From Nothopassalora personata (Eukaryota > Ascomycota > Dothideomycetes > Mycosphaerellales > Mycosphaerellaceae): 64,000 nt of DNA. Location: the NCBI GenBank assembly GCA_033816765.1, contig CM066298.1, positions 558,001-622,000 of the forward strand. The letters run 5' to 3'. The notes below the pieces were generated by a model. That model did no database searches and was not told the origin of the DNA. It saw only the letters and a program-made list of their open reading frames with translations. Shown here piece by piece: positions 34,600 to 42,498 of the stretch (within the stretch, counting starts at the first letter, position 1; each line of letters starts with the position of its first letter). The translations under genes were made by a program, and so were the position numbers.

Positions 34600-34840
34600 G
34601 GTTGTTTGTTGTTGTCGATCTTCTGTCCTGTAGTCGATTGTGAGTTTGCTGCGAGTGAGTGAGGCTCGTCGAGCCAATATTTCTAGTACATATACACTCC
34701 TTGGAAGTGGTCTTTGCGGTCACTCATTCGTATCGTGAAACATGCTTACGTCTTACGTCGTCTTTAACTTCGGTGTTTTACCGGTCCTCTTAGCAAATGT
34801 AGTGCCACCTAACCGGTCATCTCTTAGCGAGACAGTTCCT

Positions 34841-35191
34841 CTATCCAAGGGGCGCTACGCTTGATCTAGAGCCACCCCCAAACGATAATAGCTAGAATTG
34901 CCCCCACCTATACGATAATAGGCTTGTATAGCACGAGATGTCCCGGCGGCCAAATATTTGAAGAGTGTAAATTCAAGAGCGTCCGACTTTGCGTAGTTTG
35001 CGCTTTTCAAGTTGTGCGTACCTAACTAAGGGCAGTCACAGCGACAATTCAGAATCAACGACTTGAAACCTCGCGAGACTTTTCAAATTTGAGGATCCAG
35101 GGTCAAAGTTAGGGGCCAAAAGACCCTCTAGATTTTCGTGGTCGCATTATCGTTTGGGTGTGGCCCTCAAGCGGAGCGAAACCTCGGATAC
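34841..35191. mobile_element. MITE-like element with about 45-bp terminal inverted repeats
   Basis: Left arm 34841-34889 and right arm 35146-35191 are imperfect inverted repeats: both contain CGCT-CGCTTGA and then CCAAACGATAAT or CCCAAACGATAAT, and both start TATCC. The interior (about 255 bp) has no coding frame and contains a partial second copy of the ACGATAATAG unit. No clear target-site duplication is visible at these edges, so the true ends may differ by some bases. It would be mobilised, if at all, by a transposase encoded elsewhere. Confidence 0.5.
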
Positions 35192-35306
35192 ATCTTTGTA
35201 GTAGTGACGCGCTACGCGCGCATACCGTAGCTTTAAATTACTAAGGACTAGAATGTCGATCGCAAAATAACTTAATTCACGGTGTAAGATGTGCTAAGCG
35301 GTGGCT

Positions 35307-35311
35307 GACTG
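35307..35311. repeat. Target-site duplication GACTG (left)
   Basis: GACTG immediately precedes the 5' LTR and recurs immediately after the 3' LTR at 42494-42498, a 5-bp duplication as produced by Ty1/Copia integrases. It fixes the LTR ends at 35312 and 42493. Confidence 0.85.
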
Positions 35312-35517
35312 TGTCACGATCCAAGCGTGCACCGGCGCTGCAGCCCAATCAAACCTGAGGCAGCAGCCGCCAAGAATCAGGTGACATTGATTAGTCACCT
35401 GCAGCCTTTTCACAAGCAGCCCCTTCAATTCTAGCTTAGACACATGCAATCTACTATCTGCTTTTGAAACACCTTTATGAGCCCATTTCATGACTTCCAA
35501 CCACTTGTAACGTGATA
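35312..35517 (+). repeat. 5' LTR of Copia element
   Basis: 206 bp, begins TGTCACG and ends CGTGATA. These ends are inverted repeats apart from one C/T difference, so the expected terminal CA is TA in both copies. Identical to the 3' LTR as far as I can read. Confidence 0.92.
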
Positions 35518-35540
35518 GTTATGAGCCCGACAGGCGCTCA
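35518..35540 (+). other. Primer-binding site (initiator tRNA-Met half)
   Basis: Directly after the 5' LTR the sequence GTTATGAGCCC is the complement of the anticodon arm of eukaryotic initiator tRNA-Met (GGGCTCATAAC), not of a tRNA 3' end. Drosophila copia primes in this way from a 5' half-tRNA-iMet. The following bases (GACAGGCGCTC) could extend the pairing into the D-arm side. Confidence 0.7.
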
Positions 35541-35579
35541 CTAACGTTCGCTGCACAAAACGAAGCCCTAGAGCAGATT

Positions 35580-38500
35580 TTGCATCGTCATCAAAAACCA
35601 GTGGGATCCATCATTATCCCATTAATAACCATTGCACAGCAGTGCAGTGACCCCAGTGGACCTATAGGAACTTTCATTGGGCCCATCAACACCGTCATGG
35701 CGACTACCGAGACACCCGGTGGTACCGGTGCTTTGCCGCACGCTACTATCGTTCTTAAGAGTCATGACCAATGGGACAAGTTTAACCGTCAGTTAGAGCT
35801 CTACGCTGAGTCTCTGAACATCTGGAAGTATGTGGATCCGAACGACACTATCGCCGAGCCAGTAGAGCCGGCGTTCTTGACGTTCGAACAGATCCAATCA
35901 GCATACACTGCCAAAGACGCTACGGCGGCAGACAAAGAGCTTATCAAGCTCCGTCAGTCGGACGCTGAGCGTAGGCAGCGGATGTATGACATCTTTGCCG
36001 CAGCAAGGTCCAAACTGGTCACCTACCTGATCCGTACTACTACGGAGCTAGGCCAAGAGCTTATGCATGGGAAACGCACTCTCAGAGGCAAGTACCAGGC
36101 TCTAAAGACACAGTATGGACCAGACGACATGCTACGTAAGCGACAACTCACACTAGAGCTGAACAGGCTTCAGAAGAGCCAAGCCCGAAGGATTGACGAC
36201 TGGTGCTCAGACTGGCTGGTGTTGCAGACCAAGATGCTGGATTGCAACCACGCTGAGTACGGAGACCTAGCACGACACTTCTTGCTCGCAATACAGCAGA
36301 AGCAAGCTCCTACCTATGGAGCATCACTGTATAACGAGTGGAAGCGTGACAAGCTCTCTCTTAGCAAACTTACTGAGCGATACCTCGAATGGATACGCGA
36401 TACCACCCTAGTCACTAACAGCGGTCGATCAGTCTTTGCAACCTTCGCAGGCGAGCTATCAGCCGAACACGATCCTCCAGAAGTCCTACCGACCCCAGCA
36501 CCTACAGCAGGCACAGGGGGTAGGAACAACAACAACACGCGTGGCCGCAGCCGCGGCGACAAGAGCCGTGACCGTGGCAACAAGGACAACAAGAGCAGTG
36601 ACAAGCCAAGCGGCTGCTGGAACATCACCGGCGAGCCTAAGGAGAGTTGTCACAAGAACCTCTATTTATGCGATGTAGTCAACCCTAAGAAGCGTCCATC
36701 AAAGGATCAGCGCTCTGAGCAGTGGAAGAAGTGCTGGAAGCACTTTATCAATTACTGCTTAGGCGATGATGGTGAACGCTTACTAGGCGTATTGAACCGC
36801 AATGGGCGCACGGATGAGGAACGAGATGAGGCAATTGCCAAGGGCAAGGCCGCACCGCACGGCTTCACTGGTCTCACTGTCCTTTCGAGCTCGATAAGCC
36901 AATTGAGCTTCAACTTCAGGGATTGCTGGGTATACGACAACTGCTCGGACACCCATGTCATCAATCACCATGACCAGCAGGGCGTAGAATTCATTGCAGA
37001 GCGCCTAACCACATCATCAATCCAAGCCGGAACCACGACATTCCCTATTGCCGCATTGGGCAAGGTTCGCATGAAGATAGAGGGGATACCATTCACCCTA
37101 TTGGATGTGGCCTATTGCCCAGGCTTTCATGTGAACGTTATCTCCCACTCACGCATGGAGACGGCTGGACTTTGGTGGCACGGACGCACCAATTCAGTCT
37201 ATTACAATGACAAGAAATTAATGGACCTGCACCGCCCTACTGGCACAATCCCCTTCTTCAAGGTAGTCACACCGCCTCAGTCAGAGATGGTCTACAAATG
37301 GCCATCGAGCAATGATGGGAGCATCCTGCCAAAGATTACTGAGAAGCAGCGCACAGCGCACTTTATCAGCACAATTGGCAAGGGTGATACTATCCAAACA
37401 CCGCCTGTTCAGGACTCCAACGGCGACCGTACCGTTATGGCAGTAATGAACAGCACAGGGGGCACCAAAGGTGCAGCAACGTCCAGCAGGACCCCCATTA
37501 AACACCGCAAGCTCTCAGGCCGCCAGTGGCACCAAATCTTCGGCCATATTGGCGCTGAACGCATTAACCAGCTTCCGTTCAGAGCTAAGGGGGTGGTCAT
37601 CAACCCTGATGCACCCAAGGCACCCCTCACTGCACATTGCAGAGCATGTGGCCTGGCCAAGGCACACAAAGTGTTCAACAGGACCAAGCCAATCAGGGCA
37701 ATGACTCCCTATGGGCACGTGGCCATGGATTTGGCTGAGTTCACACCAGCATACAATGGTGATCGTTACCTGGTTCATTTCTACGATTTGGATACCCATG
37801 GGCACTTTCAATTCACCATCAAGAATAGGGACCAACCATCAGTATTGGCTTGCTTCAACAGCCTGCTCAGCTTCATCAATTTCATTGGGCGCAGGTTTGT
37901 TTGCTTCTACAGCGATAATGAAGCAGCCATTGGCACAGCCTTCCGCTCAACCATCAACAACAATCAAATTGAGTGGCACAACACTGCTGACTACGCGTCT
38001 AACCAGGACCCAGCAGAACGAGCGGGCGGCGTCATCATCACGATGTCTCGCACAATCCGCATTCATGCTCGCCTGCCTGAAAAGCTCTGGAATGAATGCA
38101 CAGCAGCTGCCGTCTACATTCTCTGGCGGTCACCAATCCAATCAAAAGGCTGGAAGACTCCCTTCGAATTGGCAACAGGCAGGGTACCAAATGTGGGCCA
38201 CATGGTAGTGTACGGCTGCCTAGCCTACGTGTACATTCATGGCACTACTCAACCAGGCAAGACTGAGAAGCTTAAAGAACGAGCACTCATCGGATACCTT
38301 GTGGGCTACGACTCTACCAACATCTACAGGGTGTGGGACCCATCGAAAGATAGGGTCATGCGGGTAAAGGACGTCCTCTTTGATGAGACCACGTTCTACG
38401 ACCCATCAATTCTCACTGCTGGTTACTCAACCCCTGTTGAGAACATCGCAATAGTAGAACCGGCTGAAGAGCCTGAACAGTACTACGACCTGTATGTGGC

Positions 38501-40934
38501 TCACCATGAGCAGGACACAGCACAGGCCGAGGGGGTGGAAGAACAGGCTCAACAGCAGCCGCTCCATCAAAACCCTCGTCAACACGCCCATCAACAATTA
38601 CTGCTTAGGCATGAACCACACTGGCCACAACACCGAGCGCCAGCAACATTCAACCAACCTGAAGGTGACAGCAGTTTCCAGCCACTTGATTGGCCATCAA
38701 CAAATGACGCTATAACCCCTGCACTTTCACGAGACCAGGTCAAATCCGGGGTCGAACCAGCGACCAATGAGAGCACAGAGAACTCTGACTACAACAACAA
38801 CGCGGTAAACAACAGTGACGCGTCTGAACAACAGTACATCAACACACTGCAACAGCAGTTGATGGATGCCCTCACAGAGGAAGATCGTGAGGAGCTCATA
38901 GCAGATGCTTCGACGACTTCAAATGTCGCTGCCGCTCCGCCTACAATCCCCTTCGAAGAACTCAGCCAAATGGATGACTTTTCCGCTGACACTAATTACG
39001 CCCTCACCGGATCCGGCAAGAGACTCAGAACGGCCTACTTCCACCATGCTCTGCACAATATCATGGTTGCTAACGTTATCATCAGCCAGATGGCGGGCAT
39101 CCGCCAGAGACCTCGTTATCCAGGCCGTAAGTACCACGATGTCCTTCGATCCGAACGCACACGCGACTTCTCTCCTCCACGCCGTGTCAACACCATCACG
39201 TCGATGCACCGCGATGACCTTCCGCCCGAACCTCTGAACTACTGTGCCGCCATGAAGCACCGCTTCGCCCAACAATGGCGTGAAGCCATGGCCAAGGAGT
39301 TTGCTAAGGCAATCTCTACTGGCACATTCAAATGGGCAACTCAGCAAGAGAAGGATCATGATGCTCAGCAAGAAGAGGAGGGACTTCAGCCACCACTGCC
39401 GCTGAAGTGGGTGTACAAGTACAAGCTGGATGAGCATGGCATGCTAAAGAGCTTCAAGGCCCGGCTATGCGCAAGAGGCGATCTACAGGGCACACACTTG
39501 GATACATACGCCGCCACACTGCCAGCAAGCATGTTCCGCCTCTGCTGTGCTATGGCCGCGAGCTTCGACCTAGAAGCTGAACAGTTTGATGTTGTGAATG
39601 CCTTTCTGAATTCGGACCTGCCGTACACCATGTACCTGCAACCACCTCCTGGAATCGACCGACCATCGGATGGATCTGGCCATGCTCTCAAACTGGTCAA
39701 GGCTCTCTACGGACTCAAGGAATCCCCTCTCCTTTGGTACAACTCCCTCACTGCAACGCTCTCCTCTTTGGGCCTGGTTCCCCTGTCAGACTCTGAGTGC
39801 ATCTATCATAACGACAAGGTCATGTTCTTCTTCTACGTGGACGACCTGGTCATGCTCTACCATCGCAAGAACAAGGCCCATGCGGCACACATCAAGCAAC
39901 AGCTTCTTGACGCATACGAGATGCACGAGCTCGGAGATCTGACCTGGTTCTTAGGAATCAAGGTAACACGAGACCGGCAAAAGAGACTGCTGTGGCTCTC
40001 ACAAGAGGACTACATAGAGAAGCTCGCCGCCAAGTTTAGCATATCCACCAGCGCACGCAAGACCAATGTGCCAGTGGATCAACACCTCGACTGGACGGTG
40101 CCCGAGGGTCACGTCGCAGACGCTATAAAGATCCTTGCGTACCAACAACGTATTGGGTCTCTAAACTTCGCAGCAACGCACACACGCCCAGACATCGCCT
40201 TTTCCCTGTCTATGCTCTCGCAGTACCTAACCAAGCCAACGGACACACATCTAAAGCTTGCGGATCAGTGCTTGCGCTACCTCCTGGAGACCAAGAACCT
40301 CTGCCTTGTATATGGCGCCAGCAAGCACATTACTGGCCTACACAGTCAGCCTGAACATCTCGGCAAGAACCATGAATTCTTTGGCGCATCAGATGCCTCC
40401 TACGGCATGAACGTCGACAGGACCAGCTCTAGCGGATGGATCTTTATGCTGTTCGGCGGACCAGTCGATTACAAAGCCTCCAAGCAGATCACTGTCACCA
40501 AGTCCTCAACCGAAGCCGAACTCCTTGGCCTGTCACAAGCGGCATCAGAGCTGATCCAGTGGGAACGCATCTTCGCCGAGATCCATCTCGAGTTCAACCA
40601 GTGCACACACCTGTACTGTGACAACACCCAGACCATTCGACTTGTCAACCAGCAAGGGCAAAAGCTTGACACCAAGCTGCGCCATGTTGACATCCATCAC
40701 CATTGGCTCCGCCAGAGAGACCAACGAGGAGATATCGAGATTCGGTATCTCAACACTAACGACATGCCTGCAGATGGGCTCACTAAGCTGCTGCCACCAC
40801 AGAAGCACAAGCACTTCGTGAAGCTGCTTAACATAGCTGAGGAAGGCGTAGATCCACGCTCCTCAGCGCCCACTGCAGATGCCAACACTGGCCGCATCAC
40901 CTCAGGAGGTGATGATAACGCTCAAGATGCGTAG
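35580..40934 (+). CDS. Copia gag-pol polyprotein
   Basis: Single 1,784-codon frame; translation may begin at 35580 or at the Met at 35697 (MATTETPGG), which better fits a gag N-terminus. Capsid-like helical gag covers about residues 40-300, then an Arg/Gly/Asn-rich basic stretch at about 315-345 and a Cys/His segment (CWNITGEPKESCHKN) that may replace a classic zinc knuckle. Protease: VYDNCSDTHV, an unusual active site (DNC instead of DSG/DTG). Integrase: H-H-C-C zinc element (WHQIFGH...CRACGLAK), then catalytic Asp in MDLAEF, Asp in YSDNEAA and Glu in DPAERAGG. Reverse transcriptase: KWVYKYKLDEHG, FDVVNAFLNSDL, and YVDD. RNase H: ASDASY, STEAELLGL, YCDNTQ and the DGLTK tail. Gag and pol lie in one frame with no stop or frameshift, so the capsid excess must come from some other mechanism. 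Confidence 0.94.
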   Translation: MHRHQKPVGSIIIPLITIAQQCSDPSGPIGTFIGPINTVMATTETPGGTGALPHATIVLKSHDQWDKFNRQLELYAESLNIWKYVDPNDTIAEPVEPAFLTFEQIQSAYTAKDATAADKELIKLRQSDAERRQRMYDIFAAARSKLVTYLIRTTTELGQELMHGKRTLRGKYQALKTQYGPDDMLRKRQLTLELNRLQKSQARRIDDWCSDWLVLQTKMLDCNHAEYGDLARHFLLAIQQKQAPTYGASLYNEWKRDKLSLSKLTERYLEWIRDTTLVTNSGRSVFATFAGELSAEHDPPEVLPTPAPTAGTGGRNNNNTRGRSRGDKSRDRGNKDNKSSDKPSGCWNITGEPKESCHKNLYLCDVVNPKKRPSKDQRSEQWKKCWKHFINYCLGDDGERLLGVLNRNGRTDEERDEAIAKGKAAPHGFTGLTVLSSSISQLSFNFRDCWVYDNCSDTHVINHHDQQGVEFIAERLTTSSIQAGTTTFPIAALGKVRMKIEGIPFTLLDVAYCPGFHVNVISHSRMETAGLWWHGRTNSVYYNDKKLMDLHRPTGTIPFFKVVTPPQSEMVYKWPSSNDGSILPKITEKQRTAHFISTIGKGDTIQTPPVQDSNGDRTVMAVMNSTGGTKGAATSSRTPIKHRKLSGRQWHQIFGHIGAERINQLPFRAKGVVINPDAPKAPLTAHCRACGLAKAHKVFNRTKPIRAMTPYGHVAMDLAEFTPAYNGDRYLVHFYDLDTHGHFQFTIKNRDQPSVLACFNSLLSFINFIGRRFVCFYSDNEAAIGTAFRSTINNNQIEWHNTADYASNQDPAERAGGVIITMSRTIRIHARLPEKLWNECTAAAVYILWRSPIQSKGWKTPFELATGRVPNVGHMVVYGCLAYVYIHGTTQPGKTEKLKERALIGYLVGYDSTNIYRVWDPSKDRVMRVKDVLFDETTFYDPSILTAGYSTPVENIAIVEPAEEPEQYYDLYVAHHEQDTAQAEGVEEQAQQQPLHQNPRQHAHQQLLLRHEPHWPQHRAPATFNQPEGDSSFQPLDWPSTNDAITPALSRDQVKSGVEPATNESTENSDYNNNAVNNSDASEQQYINTLQQQLMDALTEEDREELIADASTTSNVAAAPPTIPFEELSQMDDFSADTNYALTGSGKRLRTAYFHHALHNIMVANVIISQMAGIRQRPRYPGRKYHDVLRSERTRDFSPPRRVNTITSMHRDDLPPEPLNYCAAMKHRFAQQWREAMAKEFAKAISTGTFKWATQQEKDHDAQQEEEGLQPPLPLKWVYKYKLDEHGMLKSFKARLCARGDLQGTHLDTYAATLPASMFRLCCAMAASFDLEAEQFDVVNAFLNSDLPYTMYLQPPPGIDRPSDGSGHALKLVKALYGLKESPLLWYNSLTATLSSLGLVPLSDSECIYHNDKVMFFFYVDDLVMLYHRKNKAHAAHIKQQLLDAYEMHELGDLTWFLGIKVTRDRQKRLLWLSQEDYIEKLAAKFSISTSARKTNVPVDQHLDWTVPEGHVADAIKILAYQQRIGSLNFAATHTRPDIAFSLSMLSQYLTKPTDTHLKLADQCLRYLLETKNLCLVYGASKHITGLHSQPEHLGKNHEFFGASDASYGMNVDRTSSSGWIFMLFGGPVDYKASKQITVTKSSTEAELLGLSQAASELIQWERIFAEIHLEFNQCTHLYCDNTQTIRLVNQQGQKLDTKLRHVDIHHHWLRQRDQRGDIEIRYLNTNDMPADGLTKLLPPQKHKHFVKLLNIAEEGVDPRSSAPTADANTGRITSGGDDNAQDA

Positions 40935-41194
40935 GCCTGCCACACTAGTGGCTCTTCTCGACAGTTACCAGCACCAGGCTTTGACTACAGGACTCCTCTT
41001 CTCGGCGCATCATAGCATGCACGACATGGTGATCAGCCACCACCAAGCGCTGCTTCCATCATGCCTCTCCTTCCGCATTCGGATGGATGCGACTTCCCTT
41101 TTATCCTTTTTATGCCAAAACAGGAAGGAACCAGCAGCAGGACTGCATAAAAACACCTCTTTAGTTCCAAACCCTTCCTCTTTCTTCAACCAAC

Positions 41195-41632
41195 ATGGAC
41201 CGGCAGAGGCTGTATGGTATGTTCGGTACTACTGTCTCCTCTGCCGGCTCCGCACCACCGCCTGGCGCCGCTGGCGCCGCCACCGCCAGAGCAAGCGTCC
41301 ACCATTCACCGGCGCTGCCCTGGCACCATCATCACTAGGTGTTTCTCGGACTCCCATTGGCCCATGGCAAAAGGACCGGAAACGCCCCTGTCACCAGCAG
41401 CGGTGCAGCGCATGAGCACCTGCAACGGCGCAGCCAATCACAGGCGCCGAAACACCATCAACCTCGCTGCTAGCAGCATCACCATCACCACCTCCGTTAC
41501 CATATCACAACGATCGTCATGACATCATCGATGCCTCCATCATCGTCCTCACCTCACTCAGAGACAGCATCTCCACCCGCTGGGCGTGCAGCACCTGCAG
41601 CACCACCGTCGCTAGGATCACCCTTGCCCTGA
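41195..41632 (+). pseudogene. Pro/Ala/His-rich open frame with two in-frame amber codons inside the Copia element
   Basis: From ATG 41195 to TGA 41630-41632 the frame has 145 codons, interrupted only by TAG at 41336 and 41471. The translation is rich in Pro, Ala, Ser and His (motifs SAPPPGAAGAATA and SPPAGRAAPAAPP). It is preceded by CATAAAAA about 45 bp upstream, a CT-rich stretch and CAACATGG, the usual look of a fungal promoter and start. It may be a captured host gene fragment, an accessory gene of the element, or chance; no domain is recognised. Introns around the TAG codons are possible but I found no convincing pair of splice sites. Confidence 0.35.
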
Positions 41633-41642
41633 GCAAAAAGAT

Positions 41643-41669
41643 AAGGCCTTCACAAGCTGTGAAGACCTT
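41643..41669. other. Hairpin in the Copia 3' segment
   Basis: Inverted repeat AAGG-C-CTTCACA, loop AGC, TGTGAAG-A-CCTT: an 11-bp arm with one mismatch. It lies 11 bp after the end of the interrupted frame and could serve in RNA 3'-end formation or packaging; role unknown. Confidence 0.5.
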
Positions 41670-41904
41670 TCATTAGGCAAAAGAGTTCCCACCAGGACGT
41701 AGCTGAATGGTAATCTCTACCTAAGGCAGGAAGCGGAGTTCTCTGAGACCGTGACCGAAGTCACATGTGCGCGGTCATTGGATAGCAGCAAGGCACCCCA
41801 ATTGCCGAAGCAACAGCGTACTATGACACCTAGGATTTTGATCAAGAATAATAGAGCGGACATTGAAGCGGACGATAGGCCAAGCAATAAATTCAGCAGA
41901 TATA

Positions 41905-41990
41905 ATAACCCCCAGGACTCGAACCCACAACCTCACATGTCCGTTGAAATGCAGGGAGATAGCACGCCTTGCCGTTCAGTGCTACAAGAA
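41905..41990 (-). other. tRNA-like (Pol III promoter-like) sequence in the Copia 3' segment
   Basis: The minus strand has a perfect B-box GGTTCGAGTCC (41915-41925) about 47 nt after an A-box-like TAGCACTGAACGG (41972-41984) that sits in a 6-bp stem (TAGCAC/GTGCTA). The spacing is that of a tRNA gene. The acceptor and anticodon stems do not pair well, so I take it as a tRNA-derived relic or SINE head, not a working tRNA. Confidence 0.45.
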
Positions 41991-42273
41991 CAGCTCAGCC
42001 ACCCCACCGGACAAGATTCACATCGTTCAGAACCTATTATATAGGTTAACTATAGTATGAGGGACTTGGTGAGATTGTGAATGGGGATATGAGGCTGGGA
42101 CAATAGCCTTACCTGAAACGCTGACTCAGCGCCCTGCTGTGCAGCTCACAATGGAGCTCCAACAAGCACGCAGCAACGAAGCCTGACGTCATAAGGTGGG
42201 TGGGTGGGGTGATGGGTGATGGATGGGGTGCACGCGATCACATGCGATCAGCTCATTCACCTGCAAGCCGCAC

Positions 42274-42287
42274 GAGCTGAGGGGGTG
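42274..42287 (+). other. Polypurine tract of the Copia element
   Basis: Purine-rich GAGCTGAGGGGG ends two bases before the 3' LTR (TGTCACG at 42288), where plus-strand DNA synthesis is primed in LTR elements. Confidence 0.6.
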
Positions 42288-42493
42288 TGTCACGATCCAA
42301 GCGTGCACCGGCGCTGCAGCCCAATCAAACCTGAGGCAGCAGCCGCCAAGAATCAGGTGACATTGATTAGTCACCTGCAGCCTTTTCACAAGCAGCCCCT
42401 TCAATTCTAGCTTAGACACATGCAATCTACTATCTGCTTTTGAAACACCTTTATGAGCCCATTTCATGACTTCCAACCACTTGTAACGTGATA
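42288..42493 (+). repeat. 3' LTR of Copia element
   Basis: 206 bp, read as identical to the 5' LTR at 35312-35517, including the terminal CGTGATA. Confidence 0.92.
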
Positions 42494-42498
42494 GACTG
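42494..42498. repeat. Target-site duplication GACTG (right)
   Basis: Copy of the 5 bp at 35307-35311. Confidence 0.85.

Larger units (their letters stand above)
40935..42287 (+). other. Extended non-pol 3' segment of the Copia element
   Basis: 1,353 bp between the pol stop and the 3' LTR, long for Copia, which usually has little sequence here. It contains a TATA-like CATAAAAA and CT-rich leader before an ATG at 41195, a Pro/Ala/His-rich frame broken by two TAG codons (41195-41632), a hairpin at 41643-41669, an A-box-like motif near 41709, a tRNA-like segment on the minus strand at about 41905-41990, and a purine tract next to the LTR. Confidence 0.7.
35312..42493 (+). mobile_element. Complete Ty1/Copia LTR retrotransposon, 7.2 kb
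   Basis: Full element: 206-bp LTRs (35312-35517 and 42288-42493), tRNA-iMet half-molecule primer site from 35518, one gag-pol frame, a 1.35-kb untranslated 3' segment and a purine-rich tract before the 3' LTR. Flanked by the duplication GACTG. I find no difference between the two LTRs by eye, and no stop or frameshift in gag-pol, so insertion is recent and the copy could be active. Pol order is protease, integrase, reverse transcriptase, RNase H, which defines Copia. There is no sign of RIP, in contrast to the relic 1.2 kb to its left. Confidence 0.93.

Noticed and set aside
35294..35500. 68-codon minus-strand frame also found at 42189-42476
   Set aside because: Its duplication is simply the two LTRs; not a gene.
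40879..41415. 178-codon plus-strand frame overlapping the pol end
   Set aside because: Starts inside pol in another frame and has no domain; the frame from 41195 has a better leader.
41905..41990. A working tRNA gene on the minus strand
   Set aside because: B-box is perfect but acceptor and anticodon stems do not pair; treated as tRNA-derived relic only.
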